A stretch of 64,000 bases of DNA from Xanthostigma xanthostigma (GCA_963575645.1 OY754473.1:1550001-1614000), one strand, 5' to 3'; shown: positions 21,491 through 32,891, counted from the first letter of the stretch. Program-made: numbers and translations. Notes: a model not told the origin generated them from the letters alone.

Positions 21491-23350
21491 TTAACCAAAA
21501 TGTGTCCGTTTGTGAGTATTTAAATGGCCTAATTGAGTGAAACATTTTTTACAAATGTCACACTGATACGGCTTCTCACCAGTATGCGTCAGTTTGTGAT
21601 TATTTAAAGTGCTTAAGTGAGCGAAACACTTTTTACAAATGTCACACTGATATGGCTTCTCGCCAGTATGTGTTCGTTTGTGAGTATTTAAAGTGCGTAA
21701 GTCAGCGAAACACTTTTTACAAATGTCACACTGATACGGTTTCTCGCCTGTATGTGTCAGTTTGTGAGTATTTAAATTTCTTAGGCGAGCGAAACACTTT
21801 TTACAAATGTCACACTCATATGGTTTCTCACCAGTATGTGTCAGTTTGTGATTATTTAAATTGCTTAAGTGACCGAAACACTTTTTACAAATGTCACACT
21901 GATACGGTTTCTGGCCAGTATGTGTCAGTTTGTGACAATTTAAACTGCTTGACTGATTGAAATACTTTTTACAAATGTCACACTGATACGGTTTCTCACC
22001 AGTATGTGTCAAATTGTGAATATTTAAATTATTTGATTGAGTAAAACACTTTTTACAAATGTCACACTGATATCGTTTTTCACCAGTATGTGTCACTTTG
22101 TGTAAATTTAAACTGCTTAACTGAGTGAAACACTTTTTACATATGTCACACTCATACGGTTTCTCACCAGTATGTGTCCGTTTGTGAGAATTTAAAGTGC
22201 TTGATTGATTGAAACACTTTTTACAAATGTCACACTGATACGGTTTCGCACCGGTATGTGTCCGTTTGTGATCGTTCAAATGGCTTGACATAGTGAAACC
22301 CTTGTTACAAATGTCACACTGATATCGTTTCTCACCACTATGTAACAGTTTGTGAGTATTCAGACTGCTTGAGTGAGTGAAACACTTTTTACAAATGTCA
22401 CACTGATACGGTTTCGCACCGGTATGTGTCCGTTTGTGATCATTCAAATGGCTTGACTTAGTGAAACACTTTTTACAAATGTCACACTGATATGGTTTCT
22501 CACTAGTATGTGCACGTTTGTGAGTATTCATAAAGCTCGATTCAGCATTACGTTTTTTACATTTGTCGTTAATCTTAAAATGACGCGATTTTACTTTGTC
22601 GACTTGCGTGTGCTTCTCACGATCTATCGATGTATCTTTAATTTCTTCTTCAAATTTGTCAAAATTCTCTCCCACACCCGAAGAACGAAAACCCTCGAAG
22701 TTTTCCGATTTGATACCAAAACCGACCTTTGTGTCTTCACAGCTGATTTCGCTAACTTCTTTGGAAAAATCGTTTACTGGGTCATCAATAGGTTCCGTCA
22801 GAATTAATGAACCGTCCATCGGTTCCTCTTTGATTTCGGATTTTAAAGACATTTCCTCAATATTTTTGCATGTAAAATCAAACTTTTCGGGTTCCTCCAA
22901 TTTCCAGTTAACATTCATGTCTTGTACCAATTTATTGTCGCCAACATTAATAAGTGATTTCTCATCATCCTTAGATAAAGGTTCTAAGATGTCATCAGCA
23001 CAATCTGGCAAAATTATTGAATTATCTTGCTCTTCTTTTATTTCGGTTTTAAAAGACATTTCTATGTTAATTTCGCTTGCTGAATTATAATTTTCATATT
23101 CTTTCTCTCTCCAGTTGACATTTATGTCATTGAGTTCCGAAAACTTGCGACTTGCGTTGTCTGCATTGGTGTTATTGATTAAGGAATCCCCTTTAGAAAA
23201 ATCTTCTTTTATATTATCAACGGATTCCGTCAGAAATAATATATCGTCCATCGGTTCACGTTTGATTTCGGATTTTATAGTAATTTCCTCAATATTTTTG
23301 CATTCCGAGTTATAATTTTCAGATTCTTCCACTTTCCCGTTGACATCCAT
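21491..23350 (-). CDS. Unit A: ZAD-less C2H2 zinc-finger protein, 12 fingers
   Basis: Predicted nuclear DNA-binding protein of 619 residues. The start chosen is the ATG of Met-Asp-Val-Asn-Gly, conserved in seven sister genes in a good context (GAAGACATGG); just upstream, a 2-base deletion breaks the older frame. Residues 1 to about 230 are an acidic linker with IKREP, IKEEQ and IKEEP motifs. One degenerate finger stub (no Cys pair) precedes 12 tandem C2H2 fingers joined by TGEKP-type linkers. DNA-contact residues (-1, 2, 3, 6) by finger: KSHD, HSST, MSHD, QSTS, QSSL, QNNI, QSSC, HSNN, RRNT, DRTT, HSTN, QGHT. The last eight closely parallel unit B. Transcription has not been shown; a silent duplicate is possible, though the long frame speaks for constraint. 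Confidence 0.75.
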   Translation of the reverse strand: MDVNGKVEESENYNSECKNIEEITIKSEIKREPMDDILFLTESVDNIKEDFSKGDSLINNTNADNASRKFSELNDINVNWREKEYENYNSASEINIEMSFKTEIKEEQDNSIILPDCADDILEPLSKDDEKSLINVGDNKLVQDMNVNWKLEEPEKFDFTCKNIEEMSLKSEIKEEPMDGSLILTEPIDDPVNDFSKEVSEISCEDTKVGFGIKSENFEGFRSSGVGENFDKFEEEIKDTSIDREKHTQVDKVKSRHFKINDKCKKRNAESSFMNTHKRAHTSEKPYQCDICKKCFTKSSHLNDHKRTHTGAKPYQCDICKKCFTHSSSLNTHKLLHSGEKRYQCDICNKGFTMSSHLNDHKRTHTGAKPYQCDICKKCFNQSSTLNSHKRTHTGEKPYECDICKKCFTQLSSLNLHKVTHTGEKRYQCDICKKCFTQSNNLNIHNLTHTGEKPYQCDICKKYFNQSSSLNCHKLTHTGQKPYQCDICKKCFGHLSNLNNHKLTHTGEKPYECDICKKCFARLRNLNTHKLTHTGEKPYQCDICKKCFADLRTLNTHKRTHTGEKPYQCDICKKCFAHLSTLNNHKLTHTGEKPYQCDICKKCFTQLGHLNTHKRTHFG

Positions 23351-23696
23351 GTCTTCCGTCAATTTACTGTCGGCAATATCAATAACTATGTGTTTCTTCG
23401 TCACCCTTTGATGAAGTATCCCCTGCGTGGCCAGTTAAGTCTGCTGGATTTAATGAATTATCGTCAATTTGTCCGTCATTTATTTTTTATTTCAAAGAAG
23501 TTTCTTTCTCTCTAAAATTGACATTCAAGTCAAATGCGTGTTTAGATTCTGTGGATTCACACTTCACAGTGATGTCAGCATTAGTGTTATCGATCAATGG
23601 CTCATCAGATGGCCTCTGAATAGACTCGAAGTTTTATCATTTGTATTATTTGCATCACTTAACAGATAAAATGTGTGTTCCCATCACAATTTCTTA
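23351..23696 (-). pseudogene. Unit A decayed 5' part of main exon
   Basis: Begins after a TTTTAG acceptor and matches unit D exon 2, but the ZAD second half ends at TGT-TAA. The first linker repeat is out of frame with the rest because of a 2-base deletion just before the conserved ATG. It probably serves only as 5' UTR, if transcribed. Confidence 0.7.
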
Positions 23697-24826
23697 TCTA
23701 AAACAAAAAAAGAATTAGAAAAACGATCGAAAAACAACTTGACAACAAAATACCATTTTAGAAAACAAAAAGTTTCATAATTAATAAGTCCATCTTTTAC
23801 GACTTGGTCTTTTTTTAACATTGAAAACTTTAGAAAAGAAAACAAAGTGGCAACAGAATATTTAATACGCTACTAGAAAAATTCCAAACTTTGCAACGTT
23901 TTTGATTATTTTCTACATTTAGGATATAAGTTCAATGTCAACATTTTTTGCAGTGTGTCAGAAGTTCGGCAAACAATTTCGAGCTACTTTCGACCCCCCT
24001 TTTATTCTATTGGAAAAAAATGTTTCTTTGTTAGTCAGTAAGTTTGAATTAAATCTTGCATCCTAATTTTGACCATTTAGACATTATTATTTCGTTTTGA
24101 GGTCCCCTGTATGGGAGCTTTTGTATTGATGTGTTTTAATAATTACTCAACACGTTTCAGTTTTCTTTAATTAATTTTATTGTCACCACAGAAAATGTAT
24201 CTTCCATGTCAAAAACAAAACTACTACTAGTTAAACACACTGGGTTGCATAGCAGTTGGATATAGAGGGATGCAGCGGGTGCTATGATAGCACACGCTGC
24301 ATCCTCTGTATCAATGACGTCAAAGATACGGCCCACGGGGCCGCATTCGGCCATCAAGCCATCTCAATACGGCCCACGACCAGAATCTATCAAGTGAGGA
24401 TTTTAGACGGCATTCGATGACACTACGTATTTTTTAAATTGCTGCATCCTCAAGCTCAAGATAATTTACCCGTTTAACTTTAAAAGTATGAAAAATGATT
24501 TAAATTAAATAAAGATTTTAATTCGGTATGTATTTTAGTTTTTAATTTAGGGTTTGGCCCGCTAAAACATCCTAAATCTTATAAATGGCCCTTTAGAAAA
24601 ATTAGTCTGACATCCCTGCTCTATATCCTGTTTTGTGGGTCTACAAATATTGTTGATAATTGACAGCACTCGCCACTCGAGTTAAGTTTTTTATGGAATT
24701 GAATCTATATTTACAATGTTTTAGAAATTTTAAGATCAATTTAGAAGTATGAAAATACAGAATTACATTAATAAGCTATATTAAATAGATTTTATTAAAC
24801 TATCTGACAAGAAGAAATATTATTAC

Positions 24827-24975
24827 CTGAACAGGAGCACACTTCATAATTGCATTAACCACAAGGTTTTCAAATCTGGTTGAAAAGAAAAACAAGTCTA
24901 ATATCGTAACGTCACTCGATAAACACAATCGACTTATTTTACAAGACCAAAGCCCGTTATCGATATTTCACTCAT
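24827..24975 (-). pseudogene. Unit A remnant of ZAD exon 1
   Basis: 149 bases against 150 in unit D, with the CAG/GTAATAAT donor intact. The 1-base loss creates a stop before the ZAD, and the first ZAD cysteine codon reads Ser in the alternative frame. 24976-25260 is repeated cluster flank. Confidence 0.75.
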
Positions 24976-25333
24976 TGTGTTAATTTTAACACATGACAAA
25001 AAATTTCCCATACAAATTCACACAAAGGCACGACACAAAGGCATCCATATGTGAAAATAGTGCATTAGGTATTTGCAGAAAACATTGTCAGAAGATATAG
25101 TTTTTTTGTACAATTTACACTTTGAAAACACATTTACTACACATTTTAATCAAAATTACGCTTAAAAACCTATCTTTTTCTCTGTAGATTTTGTATCAGT
25201 CGTATTTTGTTTTTCCTGTGAGTACATTTAGAACTGCGGTCTGAGTCCTAAAAGTACTTAAATTATATACTTAGGTACTTACCTACAAAAAGGATTTTTG
25301 CTTTATAGGTTTTAAAATTAGAACAGTGGTTAT

Positions 25334-25390
25334 TTTCCCTGCTTCGCCGCGGGTGCAAGATAACAAACTTTCGGCCCTTGTGTTGTAATA
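25334..25390. repeat. R1 family fragment in unit B 3' flank
   Basis: The aactttcggcccttg end of the R1 repeat joins tgttgtaatatactattaagg exactly as at 44104-44145 beside unit E, showing that units B and E share a 3' flank with the same old insertion. Confidence 0.65.
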
Positions 25391-25486
25391 TACTATTAAG
25401 GTTCTTATCGCATTGGACGTTTACACGATTGACGTAAGTCTTTAGTTTTGTAGAAAAAATTACCATACAATTATAATAAAATATAT

Positions 25487-25492
25487 TTTATT
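25487..25492 (-). terminator. Unit B poly(A) signal
   Basis: AATAAA on the minus strand at the conserved position. Confidence 0.55.
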
Positions 25493-25599
25493 TCAAGAAA
25501 ATATTAAACATGTATACGGTTACAGCCATATGGCATTAATAATATTGAAATCTAGTGTAAATGCCAACGCAAACTATGTTCTCTTATTTCATAAATCAA

Positions 25600-25779
25600 T
25601 CTAATATTGTTTCTCACCAGTATGTATACGTTTCTGAGTCTTTAAATTGTATGATTTATTAAAACATTTATTACTAATGTTCCACTGATGTGGTTTCTGA
25701 CCAGTATGTATCAGTTTGTGATAATTTAAAGTGCTTGAGCAAAACAATATGTTTTACAAATGTCACAAAGACATGGGTT
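25600..25779 (-). pseudogene. Two decayed fingers after the unit B stop
   Basis: Same truncation point as unit A (stop in place of the linker Glu), followed by finger-like DNA with several stops. Confidence 0.7.
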
Positions 25780-28107
25780 TTAACCTAAATGTGTCAGTTT
25801 GTGAGTATTTAAATGACCTGACTGAGTGAAACACTTTTTACAAATGTCACACTGATACGGCTTCTCACCAGTATGTGTCAGTTTGTGAGTATTTAAATTT
25901 CTTAAGCGAGCGAAAACCTTTTTACAAATGTCACACTGATAAGGTTTCTCACCAGTATGCGTCAGTTTGTGGTTATTTAAAGTGCTTAAGTGAGCGAAAC
26001 ACTTTTTACACATGTCACACTGATATGGCTTCTCACCAGTATGTGTCCGTTTGTGAGTATTTAAAGTGCGTAAATCAGCGAAACACTTTTTACAAATGTC
26101 ACACTGATACGGTTTCTCACCTGTATGTGTCAGTTTGTGAGTATTTAAATTTCTTAAGCGAGCGAAACACTTTTTACAAATGTCACACTGATATGGTCTC
26201 TCACCAGTATGTGTCAGTTTGTGATTATTTAAATTGCGTAAGTTAGCGAAACAATTTTTACAAATGTCACACTGATACGGTTTCTGGCCAGAATGTGTCA
26301 GTTTGTGAGATTTTAAACTGCTTGACTGATTGAAACACTTTTTACAAATACTACACTGATACGGTTTCTCACCAGTATGTGTCAATTTGTGAATATTTAA
26401 ATTGTTTGATTGAGTGAAACACTTTTTACAAATGTCACACTGATATCGTTTCTCACCAGTATGTATCAGTTTGTGTAAATTTAAACTGCTTAACTGAGTG
26501 AAACACTTCTTACAAATGTCACACTGATACGGTTTCTCACCAGTATGTGTCCGTTTGTGATCATTCATATTGTTTGACTTAGCGAAACACTTTTTACAAA
26601 TGTCACACTGATACGGTTTCTCATCTGTATGTGTCAGTTTGTGAAAATTTAAACCACTTGAGTTAGTGAAACACTTTTTACAAATGTCACACTGATACGG
26701 TTTTTCACCTGTATGCGTCAGTTTGTGAGTACTTAAATTTCTTAGGCAAGCGAAACATTTTTTACAGATGTCACACTGATATGGTTTCTCACCAGTATGT
26801 GTCAGTTTGTGTTTATTCAAACTGCTTGAGTGAGCAAAACACTTTTTACAAATGTTACACTGATACGGTTTCTCACCAGTATGTGTCCGTTTGTGATCAT
26901 TCATATTGCTTGACTTAGCGAAACACTTTTTACAAATGTCACACTGATACGGTTTCTCACCTGTATGTGTCAGTTTGTGAAAATTTAAACTGCCTGAGTT
27001 AGTGAAACACTTTTTACAAATGTCACACTGATACGGTCTCTCACCTGTATGCGTCAATTTGTGAGTATTTAAATTTCTTAAGCAAGTGAAGCACTTTCTA
27101 CAGCTGTCACACTGATATGGTTTTTCACCAGTATGTGTCAGTTTGTGAGTATTCAAACTGCTTGAGTGAGCGAAACACTTTTTACAAATGTCACACTGAA
27201 ACGGTTTCTCACCAGTATGTGTCCGTTTGTGTTCATTCAAATTGCTTGACTTAGTGAAACACTTTTTACAAATGTCACACCGATATTGTTTCTCACACGT
27301 TCTTGCACGTTTTTTATATGTGTCGTTAGTCTTCAAATGACGGGATTTTATTTTGTCGACTTGCGTATGCTTCTCACAATTCATTGAGGTATCATTGACA
27401 CCTTCTTCAAATTTACCAAAATACTCTCCCTCAACCGAAGAATGAAAACTCTCGAAGTTTTCCGATTTGATACCAAAACCGACCTTTGTGTCTTCGCAGC
27501 TGATTTCGCTAACTCCTTTGGAAAAATCGTTTACTGTGTCATCAATATATTCCGTCAGAATTGTTGAATCATCCATCAGTTCATCCTTGATATCGGATTT
27601 TAAAGACATTTCCTCAATATTTTTGCATGTCGAGTCAAAATATGCAGGTTCCTCTAATTTCCAGTTAACATTCATGTCTTGTACCAATTTATTGTCGCCA
27701 ACATTGATAAGTGATTTGTCATCATCCTTAGATAAAGGTTCTAAGATGTCATCAGCACAGCCTGGCGAAATTATTGAATTATCTTGCTCTTCTTTTATTT
27801 CGGTTTTTAAAGACATTTCCATGTTAATTTCGCCTGCTGAATTATAATTTTCATATTCTTTCTCTCTCCAGTCGACATTTATGTCATAGAGTTCCGAAAA
27901 CTTGCGAGTTGCGTTGTCTGCATTGGTGTTATCGATTAAGGAATCCCCTTTAGAAAAATCTTCTTTTATATCATTAACGGATTCCGTCAGATATAATATA
28001 TCGTCAATAGGTTCACGTTTAATACCGGATTTTATAGTAATTTCCTCAGTATTTTTGCATTCCGAGTTACAATTTTCAGATTCTCCCACTTTCCCGTTGA
28101 CATCCAT
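25780..28107 (-). CDS. Unit B: ZAD-less C2H2 zinc-finger protein, 18 fingers
   Basis: The largest array in the cluster: 775 residues from the conserved ATG. The acidic linker is followed by 18 fingers with contact residues KSNE, HSST, CRNT, NGSF, KSND, HSSK, CRNT, NSGF, KNND, QSSL, QNNI, QSSS, NRNN, RRNT, DRTT, HSTN, RRNT, QGHT. Fingers 2-5 and 6-9 are a duplicated four-finger block, and fingers 14 and 17 share the same contacts, so the array grew by internal unequal exchange. The longer ancestral frame upstream is cut by an in-frame TAA at 28165-28167 (a Ser codon in unit C), which supports the downstream ATG. Probably a sequence-specific nuclear DNA-binding protein; target unknown. Confidence 0.75.
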   Translation of the reverse strand: MDVNGKVGESENCNSECKNTEEITIKSGIKREPIDDILYLTESVNDIKEDFSKGDSLIDNTNADNATRKFSELYDINVDWREKEYENYNSAGEINMEMSLKTEIKEEQDNSIISPGCADDILEPLSKDDDKSLINVGDNKLVQDMNVNWKLEEPAYFDSTCKNIEEMSLKSDIKDELMDDSTILTEYIDDTVNDFSKGVSEISCEDTKVGFGIKSENFESFHSSVEGEYFGKFEEGVNDTSMNCEKHTQVDKIKSRHLKTNDTYKKRARTCEKQYRCDICKKCFTKSSNLNEHKRTHTGEKPFQCDICKKCFAHSSSLNTHKLTHTGEKPYQCDSCRKCFTCLRNLNTHKLTHTGERPYQCDICKKCFTNSGSLNFHKLTHTGEKPYQCDICKKCFAKSSNMNDHKRTHTGEKPYQCNICKKCFAHSSSLNKHKLTHTGEKPYQCDICKKCFACLRNLSTHKLTHTGEKPYQCDICKKCFTNSSGLNFHKLTHTDEKPYQCDICKKCFAKSNNMNDHKRTHTGEKPYQCDICKKCFTQLSSLNLHKLIHTGEKRYQCDICKKCFTQSNNLNIHKLTHTGEKPYQCSICKKCFNQSSSLKSHKLTHSGQKPYQCDICKNCFANLRNLNNHKLTHTGERPYQCDICKKCFARLRNLNTHKLTHTGEKPYQCDICKKCFADLRTLNTHKRTHTGEKPYQCDMCKKCFAHLSTLNNHKLTHTGEKPYQCDICKKVFARLRNLNTHKLTHTGEKPYQCDICKKCFTQSGHLNTHKLTHLG

Positions 28108-28525
28108 GTCTTCCGTCAATTTACTGTCGCCAATATCAATATGATTATGTGTTTCTTCGTCACCCTTTTATGAAGTGTCCCCTGCGTGGCCAGTTAAGTC
28201 TTCTGGATTTAATGAATTATCATCAATTTGTCCGTCACTTATTTTTGATTTCAAAGAAGTTTCTTTGTGGATTTTGCTAGCTGGATTTAATTTCTTAAAA
28301 TCTTTCTCTCTCCAATTGACATTCAAGTCAAATGCGTGTTTAGATTCCGTGGATTCACACTTCACAGTGATGTCAACATTAGTGTTATCGATCAATGGCT
28401 CATCAGATGGCCTCTGAGTAGACACGAAGTTAGAGTTTGTGTCAACAGCATTGCAGAGTTTTATCAGACTGTATTATTTGCATCATTTAACAGATAAAAT
28501 TTGTCTTCTCATCACCATTTCATAT
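28108..28525 (-). pseudogene. Unit B decayed 5' part of main exon
   Basis: From the TTTTAG acceptor, the ZAD second half is broken (ATA-TGA and TGT-TAA). The first linker repeat (28168-28425) is open but ends at a TAA in the same frame as the downstream gene. Confidence 0.7.
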
Positions 28526-29277
28526 CTAAAACAAAAAAAAAGAGTTAGAAACACGATCGAAAAGGAAATTGACAATAAAGTACCATTTTTGAAAACAAAA
28601 TGTTTCATAATTAATAAATCCATCTTTTACGACTTGGTCCTTTTTAACATTAAAAATTTTAGGAAAGAAAACAAAGTGGCAATACAATATTTAATACGTT
28701 ACTAGAAAAATTCCAAAGTTTGTAGCGTTTTTACAATTAAACAAACACTTTCGAGCTACTTTTTATTAAAAAATCTATTAGAAAAAAAAATGTCTGCTTT
28801 TTAGTCAGTTGGTTTGAATTAAATCATACGTCCAAATTTTTTCAATTTAATCATTATTTTTTCGTTTTGAAATGTTGGGGAATTTAACAGATATTGGTCA
28901 TTCCGAAAATAACTACCAAGATGTCTATACAGTATCAAAAAATGACTTGTAAGTACATTATTCAGTCCTATTAATATTTAATATGGGACTATTGTGCCAT
29001 TTTTTTTGTGCGTTTCAACTGGAAATATATTCTTTAACTGTTCTAAAAAATTCGCAGAAATCGCAGGTGTTCCCACTCAGTAGAATCTTACCCAACTATG
29101 CTGAGTGATCTCAATTTCCTTTTTATACTTGAACCCTTTTTTTCAGAGTTGAGTTTTTGATGGAATTGAATCTACATTTACAATGTTTCAAAAATTATGA
29201 AATTACAAATATACATTAATAAGCTATATTAAATAGATTATAGACTTCATTAAACTAACAAGAAAAATTATTATTAC

Positions 29278-29425
29278 CTGAACAGAAGCACACTTCATGA
29301 TTGCATTAGCCACGAGATTTTCAAATCTGGTTGAAAAGGAAAAAAAGTCCAATATCGTAACGTCAGTCGATAAACACAATCGACTATTTTACAAGGCCAA
29401 AGCCAGTTATCGAGATTTCAGTCAT
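29278..29425 (-). pseudogene. Unit B remnant of ZAD exon 1
   Basis: 148 bases, two fewer than unit D, giving a stop (AAATAG) right before the CRLC position. The donor GTAATAAT is retained. Confidence 0.7.
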
Positions 29426-29498
29426 TGTGTTAATTTTAACACGAATTTCCTGAACAAATTATCCATACAAATTCACAGAAACCCTATGTGTCATGTGA

Positions 29499-30051
29499 TA
29501 GTGATGTGTCGCTTCTGAGCGAGTCGTTCATAATGGACGACTCCCTTCTCGGAGCGGAGCGAGCCGCTCCTATTTTTGTGAACGACTCACGCCGAGCGCC
29601 ATTGCTCCGTGCTGAGCTGTTCTGTACTGTTGCATTCGCACAGCACAGGCCAAAGAGGCAGGAGTTATCTTTGCTGAGCCATTTAATGTTGAATGATACA
29701 CGGTAAGTGTAATAGTACTAAGCTTACAGTGATTTAAACCATTCACATTGACGTCGTTGATAAAGTTATAATATTGTAACAATAAACATTGTTATTGTTA
29801 AGCTTTTATTATACTTTATAGTTTGTCCGAAATAAGAATAATATAAGATCGGAATCATATTAAAATGAGCTCAGAGCTGAGTGTGTGTATTGTGCTGTGC
29901 ATTGTGCAGTGCTAAATGACTCCTGAGCATGTATGATGACATTTCATAACTTTGCAGTCTGCACTCTTGTGTAGTGCGTACTGTCTAGTGTCGCTCCTTT
30001 GAACGACTCGCTCTGAGCGACTCTTTTTAGTGAGCAGAGCGCACGGAGCCA
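29499..30051. mobile_element. hAT-type MITE, second copy, right end lost
   Basis: Starts tagtgatgtgtcgc like the copy at 4727 and follows it to gcacggagcca, then breaks into cluster DNA (acgagaaaccaaaacg). The last ~40 bases with the right TIR are missing, together with some host flank. Confidence 0.8.
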
Positions 30052-30059
30052 ACACGAGA

Positions 30060-30520
30060 AACCAAAACGATATTTGTCTACTCAAACGAAGATACGCTAA
30101 AAGTACATATGGACCCAACTGGTTATGCATTAAAATATTTAATAAACTACCATGCTCGGTTCGCAATTTGCAAATTTCAAAAAATAATAATTAAGTTAAC
30201 TGCAGATGTCAAATTGAGCTAAAAAGTTGTATTGTTACTGTACTTATTAGTATTTTTATTTTAAACAGTGACGAGTTTTACCACTATGGTTAAAACTTAT
30301 TAAGTACAATCTGACGCTATAATATTCGGATGGAAGAGAAAATTCTTATTATATTTTAGGGGCCAAATAGTAGTAGTGCCAATATTTTACCCAGTTGCCT
30401 GGAATTTTTACTTTAATCCAGTCAGCTGATAATTTTAAGTACTTATTTTCTGCAATGCGTTCTTATCGCAGCGTAAGTCTTCAGTTTTGTAGAAAAAAAT
30501 TATCAAACAGTTATAATAAA
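30060..30520 (-). other. Unit C 3' flank
   Basis: Duplicated cluster DNA; includes the decayed LINE C-terminal piece at about 30358-30460. No gene. Confidence 0.55.
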
Positions 30521-30525
30521 AGATA

Positions 30526-30531
30526 TTTAAT
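30526..30531 (-). terminator. Unit C poly(A) signal variant
   Basis: At the place where sister units have AATAAA, unit C reads ATTAAA on the minus strand, the commonest weaker variant. Confidence 0.45.
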
Positions 30532-30622
30532 TAAAGAATATATTCAACATGTATACAATTACATCGATATGGCATTAATAATATTAAAATCTAGTGTAAA
30601 GGCCAATGCAAACAATGTATTC

Positions 30623-32473
30623 TTATTTCAAATATGAAACATTATGTTTCACGTCAGTATGAATACGTTGGTGAGACTTTAGACTGCATGATTTATTGAA
30701 ATACTCTTTACAAATGTCACACTGATATCGTTTCTCGCCTGTATGTGTCCGTTTGTGAGTATTTAAACTGCCTAACTGAGTGAAACACTTTTTACAAATG
30801 TCGCACTGATACGGTTTCTCACCAGTATGTGTCAATTTGTGATTATTTAAATTGTTTGATTGAGTGAAACACTTTTTACAAATGTCACACTGATATCGTT
30901 TCTCACCAGTATGTATCAGTTTGTGTAAATTTAAACTGCTCAACTGACTGAAACACTTCTTACAAATGTCACACTGATACGGTTTCTCACCTGTATGTGT
31001 CCGTTTATGATAATTCATATTGCTTGACTTAGCGAAACACTTTTTACAAATGTCACACTGATACGGTTTCTCACCTGTATGTGTCAGTTTGTGAGAATGT
31101 AAACTGTTTGACTGAGTAAAACACTTTTTACAAATGTCACACTGATATGGTTTCTCACCAGTATGTGTCAGTTTGTGTTTATTCAAACCGCTTGACTGAG
31201 CGTAACACTTTTTACAAATGTCACACTGATACGGTTTCTCACCTGTATGTCTTAGTTTGTGTTTATTCAAACCGCTTGACTGAGCGTAACACTTTTTACA
31301 AATGTCACACTGATACGGTTTCTCACCTGTATGTGTCAGTTTGTGAAAATTTAAACTGCTGGACTTAGTGAAACACTTTTTACAAATGTCACACTGATAA
31401 GGTTTCTCACCTGTATGCGTCAGTTTGTGGGTATTTAAATTTCTTAAGCAAGCGAAACACTTTTTACAGATGTCACACTGATATGGTTTCTCGCCAGTAT
31501 GTATCCGTTTGTGATCAACCATATTGCTTAACTTAGCGAAACACTTTTTACAAATGTCACACTGATACGGTTTCTCACCAGTATGTGTCCGTTTGTGTTC
31601 ATTCAAATTGCTTGCCTTAGTGAAACACTTTTTACAAATGTCACACCAATATTGTTTCTCACACGTTCTTGCACGTTTTTTATATGTGTCGTTAGTCTTT
31701 AAATGACGGGATTTTATTTTGTCGACTTGCGTATGCTTCTCACAATTCATTGAGGTATCATTGACACCTTCTTCAAATTTACCAAAATACTCTCCCTCAC
31801 CCGAAGAATGAAAACGCGTGAAGTTTTCCGATTTGATACCTAAACCGACCTTTGTGTCTTCGCAGCTGATTTCGCTAACTCCTTTGGAAAAATCGTTTAC
31901 TGAGTCATCAATAGATTCCGTCAGAATTAATGAATCGTTCATCGGTTCATGCTTGATTTCGGATTTTAAAGATATTTCCTCAATATTTTTGCATGTCGAG
32001 TCAAAATATGCAGGTTCCTCTAATTTCCAGTTAACATTCATGTCTTGTACCAATTTATTGTCGCCAACATTGATAAGTGATTTGTCATCATCCTTAGATA
32101 AAGGTTCTAAGATGTCATCGGCACAGCCTGGCGAAATTATTGAATTATCTTGCTCTTCTTTTATTTCGGTTTTTAAAGACATTTCCATGTTAATTTCGCC
32201 TGCTGAATTATAATTTTCATATTCTTTCTCTCTCCAGTCGACATTTATGTCATGGAGTTCCGAAAACTTGCGAGTTGCGTTGTCTGCATTGGTGTTATTG
32301 ATTAAGGAATCCCCTTTAGAAAAATCTTCTTTTATATTATCAACGGATTCCGTCAGATATAATATATCGTCAATAGGTTCACGTTTTATACCGGATTTTA
32401 TAGTAATTTCCTCAGTATTTTTGCATTCCGAGTTATAATTTTCAGATTCTTCCACTTTCCCGTTGACATCCAT
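30623..32473 (-). CDS. Unit C: ZAD-less C2H2 zinc-finger protein, 12 fingers
   Basis: 616 residues from the conserved ATG at 32473. The same frame stays open upstream to 32791 and includes a full first linker repeat but no ATG there. Contact residues: KSNE, KSND, CRNT, KSSF, QSGK, QSGK, QNSS, KSNY, QSSL, QNNN, QGST, KCSS. Fingers 5 and 6 are almost identical, a fresh duplication, and have Tyr instead of Phe after the third Cys. The last finger and C-terminal tail (TDVKHNVSYLK) match unit D, while the linker matches unit B, so this looks like a recombinant of B-like and D-like genes. Confidence 0.75.
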   Translation of the reverse strand: MDVNGKVEESENYNSECKNTEEITIKSGIKREPIDDILYLTESVDNIKEDFSKGDSLINNTNADNATRKFSELHDINVDWREKEYENYNSAGEINMEMSLKTEIKEEQDNSIISPGCADDILEPLSKDDDKSLINVGDNKLVQDMNVNWKLEEPAYFDSTCKNIEEISLKSEIKHEPMNDSLILTESIDDSVNDFSKGVSEISCEDTKVGLGIKSENFTRFHSSGEGEYFGKFEEGVNDTSMNCEKHTQVDKIKSRHLKTNDTYKKRARTCEKQYWCDICKKCFTKASNLNEHKRTHTGEKPYQCDICKKCFAKLSNMVDHKRIHTGEKPYQCDICKKCFACLRNLNTHKLTHTGEKPYQCDICKKCFTKSSSLNFHKLTHTGEKPYQCDICKKCYAQSSGLNKHKLRHTGEKPYQCDICKKCYAQSSGLNKHKLTHTGEKPYQCDICKKCFTQSNSLHSHKLTHTGEKPYQCDICKKCFAKSSNMNYHKRTHTGEKPYQCDICKKCFSQLSSLNLHKLIHTGEKRYQCDICKKCFTQSNNLNNHKLTHTGEKPYQCDICKKCFTQLGSLNTHKRTHTGEKRYQCDICKEYFNKSCSLKSHQRIHTDVKHNVSYLK

Positions 32474-32891
32474 GTCTTCCGTCAATTTACTGTCGCCAAT
32501 ATCAATATGATTATGTATTTCTTCGTCACCCTTAGATGAAGTGTCCACTGTGTGATCAGTTAAGTCTGCTGGATTTAATGAATTATCATCAATTTGTCCG
32601 TCACTTATTTTTGATTTCAAAGAAGTTTCTTTGTGGATTTTGCTAGCTGGATTTAAATTCTTAAAATCTTTCTCTCTCCAATTGACATTCAAGTCAAATG
32701 CGTGTTTAGATTCCGTGGATTCACACTTCACAGTGATGTCAACATTAGTGTTATCGATCAATGGCTCATCAGATGGCCTCTGAATAGACACGAAGTTAGA
32801 GTTTGTGTCAACAGCATTGCAGAGTTTTATCAGACTGTATTATTTGCATCATTTAACAGATAAAATTTGTCTTCTCATCACCATTTCATAT
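32474..32891 (-). pseudogene. Unit C 5' part of main exon, ZAD half broken
   Basis: ATA-TGA at the acceptor and TGT-TAA at the shared deletion end the ZAD. Linker repeat 1 remains in frame with the main gene but has no ATG. Confidence 0.65.
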
